From positions 974,366-1,004,673 of the forward strand of contig NW_003140812.1 in NCBI RefSeq assembly GCF_000003605.2: 30,308 nucleotides of DNA, in the 5' to 3' direction. This document shows, piece after piece, positions 12,571-24,040 of this stretch. The notes beneath the pieces are model-generated. The model worked only from the letters and a program-made list of their open reading frames with translations, ran no database searches and was not told where the DNA came from. How positions within the stretch are numbered: position 1 is the stretch's first letter; each line of letters opens with the position of its first letter. Source of the DNA: Saccoglossus kowalevskii. Lineage: Eukaryota; Hemichordata; Enteropneusta; Harrimaniidae. A program made the position numbers and the translations under genes.

Positions 12571-14354
12571 TTTAATAAGTAATCGAGCTAATTTTGGTGG
12601 TATACCCACCCCATACAATTGAAGACATGTTCGGATTGTTGTAAATTAACATACATTTATACAGTAAATAATGACAAAGGAAAGATGAGCGGGAAACGGA
12701 AAATGTTTATTAATTACACGAATGATATACTGTTTGACGGGTAATTATTTTTTTGTAATTTCGAACACTACTCCTTGTCGGAAAAGTAGAAAACTGCGCT
12801 TGCCTTGACATTTGAACTTGACATAATTATTCCCAGTAACGAGAAACAGTTCTTGACCCGCTTTGATGCGTCTTTGAAATCGAAGAGGTTTGTTAAAATA
12901 ATAATGAATAAAAAAAGAAATTGTATTTCATAGAATTATGTGTTTCAAACTGAAGTTATGTCGCCCGCTGGCGTCTGTATCTTGAATTTCCTTAATACAT
13001 TTTTGTTGAACGCATTTATCAATTATTCTATTTGATGTTTAACTAACTCAAAGGCAAGTTTGTCTATCTCAAAACAAGGTCAAAACAAATTAATATAATT
13101 AGCTTGTTATGATTTTAAAAATTGCATACATTTCAATATATATTTATTGTAAACGTGACATAGATTTAAATATTTGGATATTTAAATAGAACAGATGAAA
13201 ATAGTTCATGCGTGAACATCCGGGCATAGTGACACAGAGCGTGACATCAATCATTGTCATTTACAGTCCCCTGATAATTACGGGTTAATATCCCAAAAAT
13301 AATTTATAATTGGATGCGTATTCAACGTTCAATCATGGATATTGTCAGAATGTACATCACTCAAGTGTCAGACATGTATATGTATTTCGCAATTTAACAT
13401 CCGTGAAACACACTATTCACCATGCAAATTATAACAATTAAATAGTGAATTCGATTTAATTTTTAAATGTACCTGTGTCCATATTTTGGAATCTGATACT
13501 GAAATGATATAATTATGCAACATATACATTTCCCATCATCTAAAATACTGCTAGCCAATTAATATCAAAAATGTTGATATAACATGTTTTAGTACACAGC
13601 AAATTTGCGACAAACCACTTTAGTCCGAATTCCACGACTAATTGATAACTTTGTGCCCGCACCATCCATTAAATTGTGTAACTTAATCGTCACAATGTTT
13701 ACGTTTCTATAATCACTGCGATGTTGGTATAAGTAGGTAAATATCACAACTAAGTTCTCTATTTAGGGAAATACACTAACTATACGCGGCAATGCGAAGT
13801 ATGTGTTTCAATTCTATAATATCTTTAAAGTATATTTCATCTCCCTTTAGGAATGATAATGATATTTTGCATTTTACGATTCATAAATATCATTTCTAGC
13901 AATTTACAACGTAATTCATTGCAAGTCTAAACGGAAGGACATTTTTTCAGAATATTAAATGATCCCTTCGATAGCGTGCTAACAATATTCTTCAGTGAAG
14001 ATAGACTGTCGAATTGTTTACAGTGTGTTTGATGGCTATGCCTTGGGCAACAAACGAACCAAGGTTGCTTATCTGCGTAGGGTACCTGACAGTGGTTAAC
14101 AATAACACAAAAATATGTAGTAAGGATTCTTCACATGACGAACATTCGTAATATTTGTTATCTTTATGATATCACCAACTAAACACAAATACTGAAAAAC
14201 ATTGCCGTCTTCCTAAAAAGGAAATATAGTGTGATTTTATCATAATTATTCTTGATTATTGTAAATAAATATGTCTATAACATTACTTGATCCATCGCCA
14301 CGGCGCAATTACATCTTATTATACCTCGTGACCATGATATCCAATCAGATTCGC

Positions 14355-14406
14355 GCAGGTAGACATATTTGTGTGTCGACCTGCTGCCATATTCGTATGT
14401 CTACCT
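14355..14406. repeat. fold-back segment with three alternative arms
   Basis: Arm a (14355-14367, GCAGGTAGACATA) can pair in two ways. It pairs perfectly over eleven bases (14357-14367) with arm c at 14396-14406 (TATGTCTACCT). It also pairs with arm b at 14372-14384 (TGTGTCGACCTGC) with 11 of 13 matches. The two hairpins exclude each other. The arms may be the remains of a palindromic transposon end, because no gene is near. Confidence 0.65.
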
Positions 14407-14569
14407 CCATCCGGGTACCTTTCTCCTGAAGTTATTTGATTTACGCCAATAACTTGTCAAGGGATCACAATACGTGGCAATATTCATGAAATGATTAGTT
14501 TGTCAGGTTTGCGTTCACTATTTGACTACCTCGTTGAAGAAATAACTAGGATTTTGTAGTTGATTTCGC

Positions 14570-14765
14570 GTGATTTTTAGTCGCGCTTGTCTACGGTTCG
14601 CCGGCGCACTCAGCTACACGCTTTGCAACATTCGATCTGCGATTGCGCATTTCGCTCCCTAAAAATCCTGTCGTGGATTTACTTGTGACGGCGCCGTTTA
14701 TGTTTGCCTCGCCTAGGTTGACATTGTGCTCTTCGGGTCGCTAAAACTGCATGTCCACCTCTGTT
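14570..14765. other. GC-richer patch without a gene
   Basis: This stretch has many CG dinucleotides (for example GGTTCGCCGGCGCACTC near 14595 and GACGGCGCCG near 14687), unlike the flanking AT-rich DNA. It also has a nine-base inverted repeat GATTTTTAG (14572-14580) and CTAAAAATC (14659-14667). It could be a small CpG-type promoter, a repeat fragment or a transferred piece. No open frame in it resembles a known protein. Confidence 0.35.
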
Positions 14766-16269
14766 GGGATGAACATTTGTATAATATAGACGAGACAATA
14801 CTATATTTATTATTTTACTATATTTTAAAAGTCGAATATTAAAATGACCTTAATAGTAAAAAAATACACATAATTAATTGTATCAATCCAATGTTATGTA
14901 ATGACCCCGCAACACAGTTGATTAGACAGACATGGTAGTCTGAGTAAACATTGTTATTTACAATCAACGTAAAACAAAAGGCATAAATTAAATTACATCT
15001 GCGTAAATGTACGTTATTTGCATATTTGACGCAATAGTATTACACTGTGGAGTCCTTTCCAAGACATTTGTTTATTTTAAAAGTTGAATAGTATTTTTCA
15101 TGTACTGACAGATTCTGCATGATTTAGTATTCACAAAGTTCCAAAAAACGGCATAAATTCTAATTTGGATTCTTTAAATTCTTTTTGCATATACTGAAAT
15201 CAGTTGTGCAATGTTCTCGTTGGGATTCATACTAATACTAATAGCATAAATTATATTAAGGGTTAGCATTGTATAAGTATCAATTATTGAATAATCTGCT
15301 CAATAATACACGTAAAGCAAAAACATTAATAAAACATTGTACACTTTAATTTTCAACATTTCTGTCACTGACACACCCTTACCAGTGGATATATACACTG
15401 TGAATTGTAAACTACAAACCAGTCGAAACATAAACTAATTTAATATTTCTTTACATGAGAAGTCTAGATATGCAGATGTAAGGTCAACTGCTTGACTTAT
15501 ATGTACATTGGGTATTCCTACTACCAGTAATATCATTCTTATGTTTATGTTTATGTGTACAGCCTTGCGAAGAAATAATACTTATCTCTAATTCTCAATA
15601 TTCAAACTCGAGTTACGTATACCAGCTGTACTCTGTAAGCTAAAATACAAACTTTGTGTACGGATCAAAACTGATATATACACCATGAACTTCTTTATTT
15701 CCCTCAATGAATTTTTCTCCGAAGTAGTCTTACAGTCCCATTTGTTGGCCGGTGAACTAACTGAAGACCAATGTTACATATTTCAACAATCATTATTAAG
15801 TATCCATATAGTGACAAGCCATAGACACGCAGTAATGCAACAACACCAGCATATATCAACTTCTCTTAAATAAGCTGATGGTAACGTTGTGTAATGTACA
15901 CTGGTAATTCTGGTGTATTATATTGGTGTATGCATTACTCTAGAACGGGAGAAGACGTTAGAAGTTACATAATAATATAATATAATGAGTTGTTAGCATA
16001 AGCATGATAATACAACGCGTTTATCATTGTAATATCTACCAAAATACTGTTGAAAACAAGACCAAATCTGCAGCAAAAAAAAACAAAAAAAAACATAACA
16101 TGCGTTATTTTGGCACAACACATCGATTCTACTAACGAAATTAAACATTCGATAGGTTGATCATCGCATGACTGTTTCCAAATTTGCATATAAATACTTC
16201 AGCCATTGTACGTTTAATGTCGAAAAGAGTTGCAGTGGCCAAACATCAGGCAATGAAGTGTTCAAATAA
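14766..16269. other. gene-free AT-rich DNA
   Basis: No supportable gene. Short open frames at 15685-15873 (plus, 62 codons) and 15965-16189 (minus, 74 codons) show no known motif. An A-rich tract at about 16075-16094 is the only simple repeat of note. Confidence 0.55.
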
Positions 16270-16650
16270 TATGTTTCTCGGTGCACTATCAGGGGTAAAA
16301 TCCTTTCTCTCGGGGTTCTCCACACGTGTCAGGGGGAATCTCGTCTAGTCTCTATATCTCGTCCCCTCGAGTTATGGGATCGAGAAAGCCACTTATAGTT
16401 TACAGTCAAATAAAACACACACAACGAAATACGTTTCAACTCTCGTCTTAGTCGGTCTTTCGAGCACTCTATAAGACACGGCGCCCTGGGGAAAAATCCC
16501 CAAGACTATCGCAAGGCTGACCCAAGACTCTTTTAGACTGCGTCAACACTCGCCCCAAGGCTCTCCAGGACTGCTCTAGACTGCATCTATCGTAGTGCAC
16601 TCTCCAAGACCAACTCAAACAACTTTATTCATTTTCAAAACTCTAACCAA
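16270..16650. other. GC-richer LTR-like or promoter-like patch
   Basis: This segment is clearly less AT-rich than its neighbours. It has runs such as AGGGGG, CTCGGGG and GGCGCCC, a perfect hairpin TGGGGA-AAAA-TCCCCA (16487-16502), and repeated CAAGACT/CAAGGCT/TAGACTGC words from 16500 to 16610. On the plus strand a TATA-like CTATATC (near 16351) is followed by AATAAA (near 16408). This resembles the compact control signals of an LTR, but no paired LTR, primer site or gag-pol remnant was found in the window. A diverged repeat or an unrelated promoter are the alternatives. Confidence 0.3.
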
Positions 16651-19600
16651 TTACAAAGCAGTAAAAAGACTCTAAGGCGTAACCTTCAATCATACAGCCA
16701 ATCACACTAAGTACTAAATACGTCATATCTTTGATTAATAATTTACTACATTAATAACTACAAATACCAAACTGTCAGAAAAGCGACGGTTATCTCGTAA
16801 TTAGTTCCAAATCACTGAGCCAAGTTCCGTCCAGCATCTCAAATAGGCCGAAACGATGACAGACATAACACAGCAATTCGCATTTTACAAACATATAACA
16901 CATCTGAATAAAATCAAATAGTTTATCTGATTACATAATATTATATTGGTCTTACATGATATGCCAATAAATTATTTACAATAAAATTTCTTTAAAATTA
17001 TATTTTTATATTCATTCTACAAAAAGAACAGGAATATCTGAAAAAAAATCATATTTATTTAGGAAATGTGACACTCAGAGGTCATTCTTTGAGGTGAATA
17101 TCGTGGTAGCGATATAGTTATATCAGTATGTGTTCAAAATACGAAACACATACGAGACGTTGAACAGCCGCTGCTAATATCGATCTTTGTTTTGAATAAT
17201 AATATCGTAAATTTAGCAGATCTATATTTGATCGTAAGATTACAGTTGCTGTCTGTTTTGTTTCAATATAAAGAACTGAATTACATTCACAAGCAGCTGC
17301 GTAAGGTTAAATCGCAAAATAAAGTTAACAACACGCGCCAAAACAGATCAAACAACATCCCCCGTCTTGTCAAACAAGCACATGACAAATTATAATTAGG
17401 CACTTTACATATAACACATGCAGGACTGAACATTTACGATCATAGACATGTGTCGTTGTGGTAATACATTTTCAGAAACTTCATATGCTGTCATGAATTT
17501 GTAATTTCCGTTTTAATTTTGTAGTAAAAAACTATTTTACTTTCACTGAATTTTCTAAATCGTACTTTGAAATGAACAAAGTAATAATCTATGAGAAATC
17601 AGACAATAAAACTACCATTAGTCGGTCTCTTATACCAGGAGACCGTAACTAATTTTACCACAACACACGCATGCGGGATACACCACCTCAGTGAATATGT
17701 AAGTAGACACATTGATGCTATATATTGTATTACAAGCTATTCATCTTCATTCAACTTCTGGAAGTATTTGACACCATAAATGCCACATTGTGAGCTAAAT
17801 TGTGGTCACTGGAAAACCAATGGTTGCTCCAAAATTTAATTGTTGTTAACATGTTATAACATGTGTACGATGATCCTAACGAGTGAGATACCATTCTATC
17901 TTAATTATATATGAATATTTTATTCAGGAAGTTCACTGAACTGAACTTTGTTTGATTCGGCTGATATTATATGCCAGCATTATGTGTATTTAAAAAGGCT
18001 GACAGGCGTATTTGTATACTCGGCTAACGAATAGATGAAGTACGTCATCGACGTCTAGTATTTACCCATTCACGCGCAGCTGATTCAATATACATGTAAT
18101 ACATCAATCTAGTGAACGTGTGGATTACATATCTATGGTGATTAATGACAATTTATCTAACTTTCTGTTATAATTGTATAACACGTGTATCTGACATATA
18201 TCCGTATTTTCAGTGTTTAACTTTTTTAATAGGTTTTCGTATTCAATAACACATACAAGCACGTTTCCTGTGCGTGCAGTTGAAAATGAAGATGTTTGAT
18301 ATCATTCGGCTCAAACTTGCGAAATTATTGCATGATATATATTATGAATAAAAGAAGCTGAGTGAATTTACAAAATATATGGCGTGTTCAACAATTCATG
18401 TTTGAACAATTACAATATATTTGATGAAAATACTTTATTTTACTCCATAAAAACAAAAGAATTTTACAATGACGGAAATGTTTGAAGTGTTCATTCATAA
18501 CAAAGAGAAATAATGTATTCTCGGCGTTGCAGCGAATTCAAGAGATGAATAAAATACATGACAATCTCAATATATGATTCAGGTATCAAAAACAACATAG
18601 AACTTTTGGAACGCCAATGTATTGCTTTAAATAGAGTAGCGTATAACCTGCAAATGGTGTGAAATGAAAATGACGATTAGAATTATACATAGCAGCAATA
18701 CCTTTAAATTATCGCTCGATTGTTCAACATATCTACTATGGCCGTGTATGTAATATATTAGTTTATATTCCACTCAACACTACTCAGTCGATTAATGATT
18801 TCTCTGTTGTCATATGTCGAATGTATAAAGAGAGTGACGTCATTATATGGGAATTAATGTAATGACGAGTGAGATCACAAACAAAACACCAATCCCCCGC
18901 AATCGTCATATGTGTGAATCAGTTTGTGAATATTTTTCATGTAGTTTCTTTCTTCGATGAATTTTTCTCGCGTTTAGAAGTATCATATTACGGATATCGC
19001 GCGACTGGAATAATGATGAACCAATAATTATAAATAAATTGTCGTAGTTAGGTAGGTGGGTAGTTACAGCTGCATATATACCTTATATATTCATTTCTAA
19101 TATGATGAAAGTTTCAACCATGTCTAGTTGCGCTACATACCTATCCATTAATCTAAATTTCATTCGTACAAGTATTTCACTGACCTAATAATAATGTATA
19201 TAGGACAAATTACACATACACACATATATAGGACAAAGTGTTCAGTGCAACGAGAGATGAAATTATCGGTCCAGAATTATTCGCCAAAAGTAATGTTCGA
19301 AAGATTTGTATATGATCCTAAAGATTCAGACCAAGACCTTCAACATCAGAAAAAAAAAGACGCAGAAGTGATCTGCTTTGGAGATTTGTCGTATTCTATC
19401 ACAAGTTCATGATATCGCCTATAAAAACCTTTTGAATGTACTCAAAAACATTGACCTAGTGGCATAAAAACAGGAACTGTGACATATATCGAATACACCA
19501 TGTGTAGGTTAGATTAGGGATATTTCTACAAAAAATGAATAAGGTAAAATTAAAATTATACAGTCAAGTAGAGTCAAATTCAAGGACATCTAAATATGGG

Positions 19601-20593
19601 GCAGAAGTACTTGATTGTTTGGTTGGTTTTATTAAACGTGAACGTTCAGGTCGATGTATTATACAAATATAATTAATGATGGACGGATTTGTGGTGGAAT
19701 GTACATCATCAATATTGATTGATTATATATTATTGAGTTTTTGTAGAAATTTATCTCATATGAGTGAAGGAAGAAATCGGCCATTAGAAGAACAGTATTA
19801 GTTCAAATTCGAATGTCAATGCTTTTATGAAATAGAAACTCACACATATGTTGTCAATCAAAGATTCAAGATGTTATCTCCTGTATAACACGTTTTTGTA
19901 TGCATCTGTTTTATCAGTAACAAAATATGCGCTATTGTACCCTGACACCATGTACTTTCATCGTGTTAACTGTTTTTAATAAACTGTACATTTAACGGTA
20001 CATATAACAAGAAAACAGGCACAGAATTTGTGTGTATTCGTAACCGTCATGCATATTGTTTAATGAGTTCGAAGCAAACACGCGATCAAGTTATTCGCAC
20101 AATTCAAAAATGAATCCTGTAAGAGCAACTGTACAGCACTAACAAACAGAGAGACAAATGTTGGGATCAATTTGAAGTATTTTTAATTTACACTGGGCAT
20201 GTAATAGTGAAAAATGCATTATGAAAACAGATGCGACAGTTTATCGTAATTGGTTTCTTCAATATGCAACTTCATTTGTTTTGCTTTTCAACAAGGTAAC
20301 ATTGCATTATCATCCTGGAAATATCATATGAGAAAAACGTGCAAGAGTTTTTCGTGATATTGAAACAGGAAATGAATGACGTAATTTCAATGTTCGTTGA
20401 CTTTGATTCAAATAATCCTTATCTGATAGTTTAGTATGTGCGTTTTACCATCAGAAAATAATTTTCTGTCAAACACTAACATATATGGTCTGCCCAATCT
20501 ACGTACAACTAGAAATCGAGACACGTGTTGAATTAAGTTCTTCGTAGTCTAACTGTTTAGTTGTAGCCCTAATCACATTCCACATGTGATTTC
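16651..20593. other. gene-free AT-rich DNA
   Basis: No supportable gene. Open frames such as 17192-17395 and 19194-19412 (plus strand, 67 and 72 codons) carry no recognised domain. Site-like matches are a perfect CRE palindrome TGACGTCA at 18835-18842 just right of TATAAAG (18824-18830), and a pair of CRE half-sites at 18041-18055. A 17-base palindrome CAGAAAATAATTTTCTG lies at 20452-20468. None is tied to a transcript. Confidence 0.5.
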
Positions 20594-20615
20594 AACATTT
20601 TTCTCGAAAAATGTT
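20594..20615. repeat. perfect hairpin at the edge of a tandem array
   Basis: AACATTTTTC and GAAAAATGTT are perfect ten-base arms around TC. The hairpin abuts the first unit of the tandem array that begins at 20613. A second smaller inverted repeat, AATCACA/TGTGATT, lies just to its left. Confidence 0.7.
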
Positions 20616-20960
20616 TAATTTCAAACACTTCAGAAAGCAAAATCACCAACAATGTTTCAACCTAAAACACCAGACTGTAAATGTTTCGCAAAGTGTTAAT
20701 ATATAGAACACATTTGTATCCATGAGAGTAACTAAAACACTTTGTTCCAATTTGTTTTATTTTGAAGCACTTCCTAAAGTAAACACACATGTAATGTTAA
20801 AAAGGAAGACACTCGTCTATGCATGTTTAGAAATGTTTATGTACACAAGTTCATAAGAGTAATTAAAACACCTTTCTTCCAAACTGTTTTATATTGAAGC
20901 ACCTTACAAAATAAATACACATGCAATGCTTGAACCTAAAACACCCGATTAGATAAATGT
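20613..20960. repeat. three-copy tandem repeat, about 132-141 base units
   Basis: Units begin at about 20613 (GTTTAATTTCAAACACTT), 20754 (GTTTTATTTTGAAGCACTT) and 20886 (GTTTTATATTGAAGCACCTT), giving steps of 141 and 132 bases. Units one and two each end in CAT(G/A)AGAGTAA(C/T)TAAAACAC followed by a TTCCAA word. The third unit is cut short near 20960. The copies are clearly diverged, so the array is old. It shares the core GAARCACTTC with the array at 22935-23415. Confidence 0.75.
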
Positions 20961-22934
20961 TCATATACAGTACACTATATGCCGTCTACGGTATGCAACT
21001 ATAATGTACACAGTACTTATTATTGACTGTATGCAGCATATTTATTGGAAAAATGCTCACACACGTCACATTTGTCAGCAAGTCATACTGTGCATGTAGC
21101 GAAAAAGTTGTCGCTTTTAGTATTTTGCGAGTGTGCATACTATATACCTGTCACAAGTTGAAGAACCGAAGGAATCAAACATGGACGGTGTTGTTATCAA
21201 TGCTCGAGTTCGTGAGCTGGATGACGCAGCGCTAGACAGGTGTTAATCCCCTGTGATCTAATCAGTAGATTCAATCTCCTTACAGCTTTTATTCTATTGG
21301 CGGAGCCTCGGTGTTAAATTCCAATATGGTGCTAATTTGCGTCTAATTTAAATAGCTTCTCTAAGCTTCTACTAATATATGACCATTTAATTGTTATTTA
21401 GAAATTTAATAAATAGAATAAATACAATATGAAAACAAATATTGAATAATAAATTAGTTTGCCACTACTTTGCCACATTTTGTGATACCTTTCGTAAACG
21501 ATGGTGTTTACGATGAACACTAATGTATGTTGCGTGTTCAAGTAACAAGTAACTTGTGTCGTCAGCACGCTCATTCATGATTGATTTATACTACTGGGAG
21601 TGTGTGGACAGGTGGCATATTCGTTAAAGAAGCAATAACAACTAAATGATGTCTTTTTTGATTTTCTGAGGAAGGAAGGGAACCGGAAGTTATCCTAAAC
21701 AAACCTGGAGGTATGATGATATTGTTACTCCGTTACGAAGCGTGTGGAAAGTGTTAATTGATAGAGCCAGCGTCGGCAGTTGTGTACTTCATTGTTATTT
21801 GCAGCGGCTTCCATTTATTCTTTTATATGCGAGAACTGATTAAACTCAAGTTCATGCATTTACAGGACCGGAGAATTCCATATTGCATAATGTCTATGCC
21901 GACACCCCAAGGAGACGAGAGTTACCAAATAAAATCATAGTTGCAGAATGTAACAGAAAAATGCAGTTCAGTTCGTTTTAATTGTGGGTGGTCATATTTT
22001 CGTTTTCACATTACATGCGCATTAGTTTATAACAACAATACTATTTTACATCGCATATTTCTGATTCAAATATCGCAGTGCCTAATGAATTATTTAATGA
22101 TAATGAATTGAACATTACTCACTGGATTGTTATGGTATCATGCTTTTCAGATTTTAAGAGAACGATCGCAGCGGACTAGATGATACTGCTAACATTCGGA
22201 ATTAATTTTGTCTTGTTAATATGTGTTATTATTGGTTCAGTGACCTCGTCCTTTATGCGAAAAGAACTAATAGGTAAATATAGTTTTAAAATACCACGTT
22301 CTCCGTTTTAGGGTTGATTTTAGAAGTGATGAAAATAAGCAATCAACCCATTTGACGGATTAAAAAGTGAAAGATGAATGAAATAGAATAGATGTAGTGC
22401 ATATATACAGATTCGAAGATTGAGTATGAGAGGGGTCGCAATAATTGAAATTAATATTCTTTTGTCCCACTATTTCCCCCAGGAATTTGATATGTCCACA
22501 GGGACTTCATTCGAGACAACAGTACCACATGGGAGAGATTGGGCATTTTCATTTATGCCAGTGACGAAAGGGTGCAATAATGTTATTGTTCGTTTCAGTT
22601 CATTACTCATCTGTTTTGAAGTGTCAATGTTCACAAATATTGGATATTATATCTACAGTTTCAAGCAAGGTTTGAATTTCAAATTCAGCTGCACATAAGT
22701 CAACACTTCTCCGTGCGATTGATAATATATTTATATATGTCTGTTTTTTTTAAATGTTACACTCGGACTTATCTTATTAATGTTTATATTCGGGAATAAA
22801 TACTTACTTGATTATGTGATTTGTTATTATTACTGTACAATAGTGCAAAGTGCTTGATTATAGAACGCATCATTTGACATATTTTGTTTCAAAAATGATT
22901 GTGTTAATGATTTTTTAACATCACTGTAAATACA
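20961..22934. other. gene-free DNA between two related arrays
   Basis: No supportable gene. Open frames at 21023-21235, 21758-21940 and 22420-22698 (plus strand, 60 to 92 codons) do not show a known fold or motif and are not flanked by consistent splice sites that I could join. A small single-exon gene cannot be excluded for 22420-22698, but nothing supports one. Confidence 0.5.
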
Positions 22935-23415
22935 TTTTAAAATGTGTCTCTGTTTTGAAAGTGTTGCGATGATAAATACTTTTTTTTCAATATATATTTC
23001 TATATATTATATTTTTTTTCAAAATGTGTGTCTAGTGAAATTACTTTTTAAAGAGTTTTGATAATAAATACTTAATTAAAACATGTCTTCGGTTGAGACA
23101 TTTTTCTACGTGTCGTGATCATAAACTCTTTAAAAAATTTGTGCCTTGTAAAACACTTAAGTGTTGTGATAATAAGCACATTTTGTACATGTTCCTGGTG
23201 GAAACACTTCACAAAATGTGTGACTAGTAAAACACTTTTAATAGTGTTGTGATAATAAACACTTTTTATACATGTTTCTGGTAGAAACACTTTTCCAAAC
23301 GTGTTTCTAATAGAAACCCTTCACGTAATGTGTTATGTGCAAATACATCCCTGAAATGTTGCAATAAAAGTGTTTTCATAATATACACTTCTCGCAATTA
23401 TGCACATTATTAACA
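22935..23415. repeat. degenerate tandem array, 83-91 base units
   Basis: The landmark GTGTTGTGATAATAAACACTT recurs in diverged forms at 22962, 23053, 23110, 23161 and 23244, with weaker copies near 23357. The clearest neighbours (23161 and 23244) are 83 bases apart and stay alike for about 60 bases, through TACATGTT(C/T)CTGGT(G/A)GAAACACTT. The 22962 to 23053 step is 91 bases. The linker AAAATGTGTGTCTAGTGAAA near 23022 matches AAAATGTGTGACTAGTAAAA near 23213. The repeat is non-coding in all frames. Confidence 0.75.
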
Positions 23416-24040
23416 CTTTAAGTGGGGGCAGCTTATACACATTTTTAATGTTTAATCAAAAAACAATAAATATGTTTTACTTAAAAAACTACTAATTTGC
23501 GATTTTAAGAAAAACACTTATTGTGTTTGATTATAAATCAAGTAAGTGATTTTGAAGTGAGGACAACATGTGTAATATTTTTAAACACATAAATTTACAG
23601 TAAATAACGATTACGTCTCTGAACTACCAACTACTCCCGGTTAGCTTTTCGGCGCAATTGTTTTCAAATACGTATATGTTTCTGTTAGTTTCTGATGACG
23701 ATCAGCTACATTGTTTCTGCTCAGCAATTCTTCACATAATGTGTTTTCAAAAAATTTCAATTTAAGAAATTCACTACATAGCATACCCAATATATAAATA
23801 ATAACACAAACAAAAGAGTTTGCTACCATTTGACAATTATGCAAAATTATGCTGGTTTACGTTTGATTTATGTTTTGTTTGGCAACAAAAAAATGAAGCA
23901 TGTGTTGCGAAAAAAAACAAACAACACATTACCATATATTGTATAAATGACAGTAAAAATAGGTTTGCTATTGCATATTGTGTTTTATTTATTTTTCTAC
24001 TACACCTATATTACATGTCTGATGTATATGATGTCATGCG
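23416..24040. other. 3' flank of the sulfatase gene
   Basis: AT-rich DNA beyond the sulfatase stop codon. It includes the likely 3' untranslated region (minus strand, ending soon after the poly(A) signals at 23984-23993). The rest has no gene. An open frame on the plus strand that starts at 23820 and runs into the sulfatase is antisense to the last exon. Confidence 0.6.
23984..23993 (-). terminator. two overlapping AATAAA polyadenylation signals
   Basis: On the minus strand AATAAA occurs at 23993-23988 and again at 23989-23984, about 50 bases after the sulfatase stop codon. This position fits the 3' end of a short untranslated region. The motif is common in AT-rich DNA, so the support comes mainly from position. 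Confidence 0.5.

Larger units (their letters stand above)
8166..14354. other. long gene-free AT-rich spacer
   Basis: About 6.2 kb without a supportable gene on either strand. The open frames are short (at most about 92 codons), have AT-driven composition, and show no catalytic or structural motif I recognise. Examples are minus-strand frames at 9069-9303, 11689-11871 and 12061-12355. Within it are a small CRE-containing inverted repeat (9360-9378) and a low-complexity AATA-rich stretch (12360-12570), listed separately. Confidence 0.55.

Noticed and set aside
18824-18842. Promoter with TATAAAG and perfect CRE
   Set aside because: The CRE is on the wrong side of the TATA for the plus strand, the minus strand lacks a TATA, and no gene follows. 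Noted only as motif matches.
22420-22698. 92-codon plus-strand open frame as a small gene
   Set aside because: No recognised domain, no signal peptide or membrane pattern that stands out, and no splice partners.
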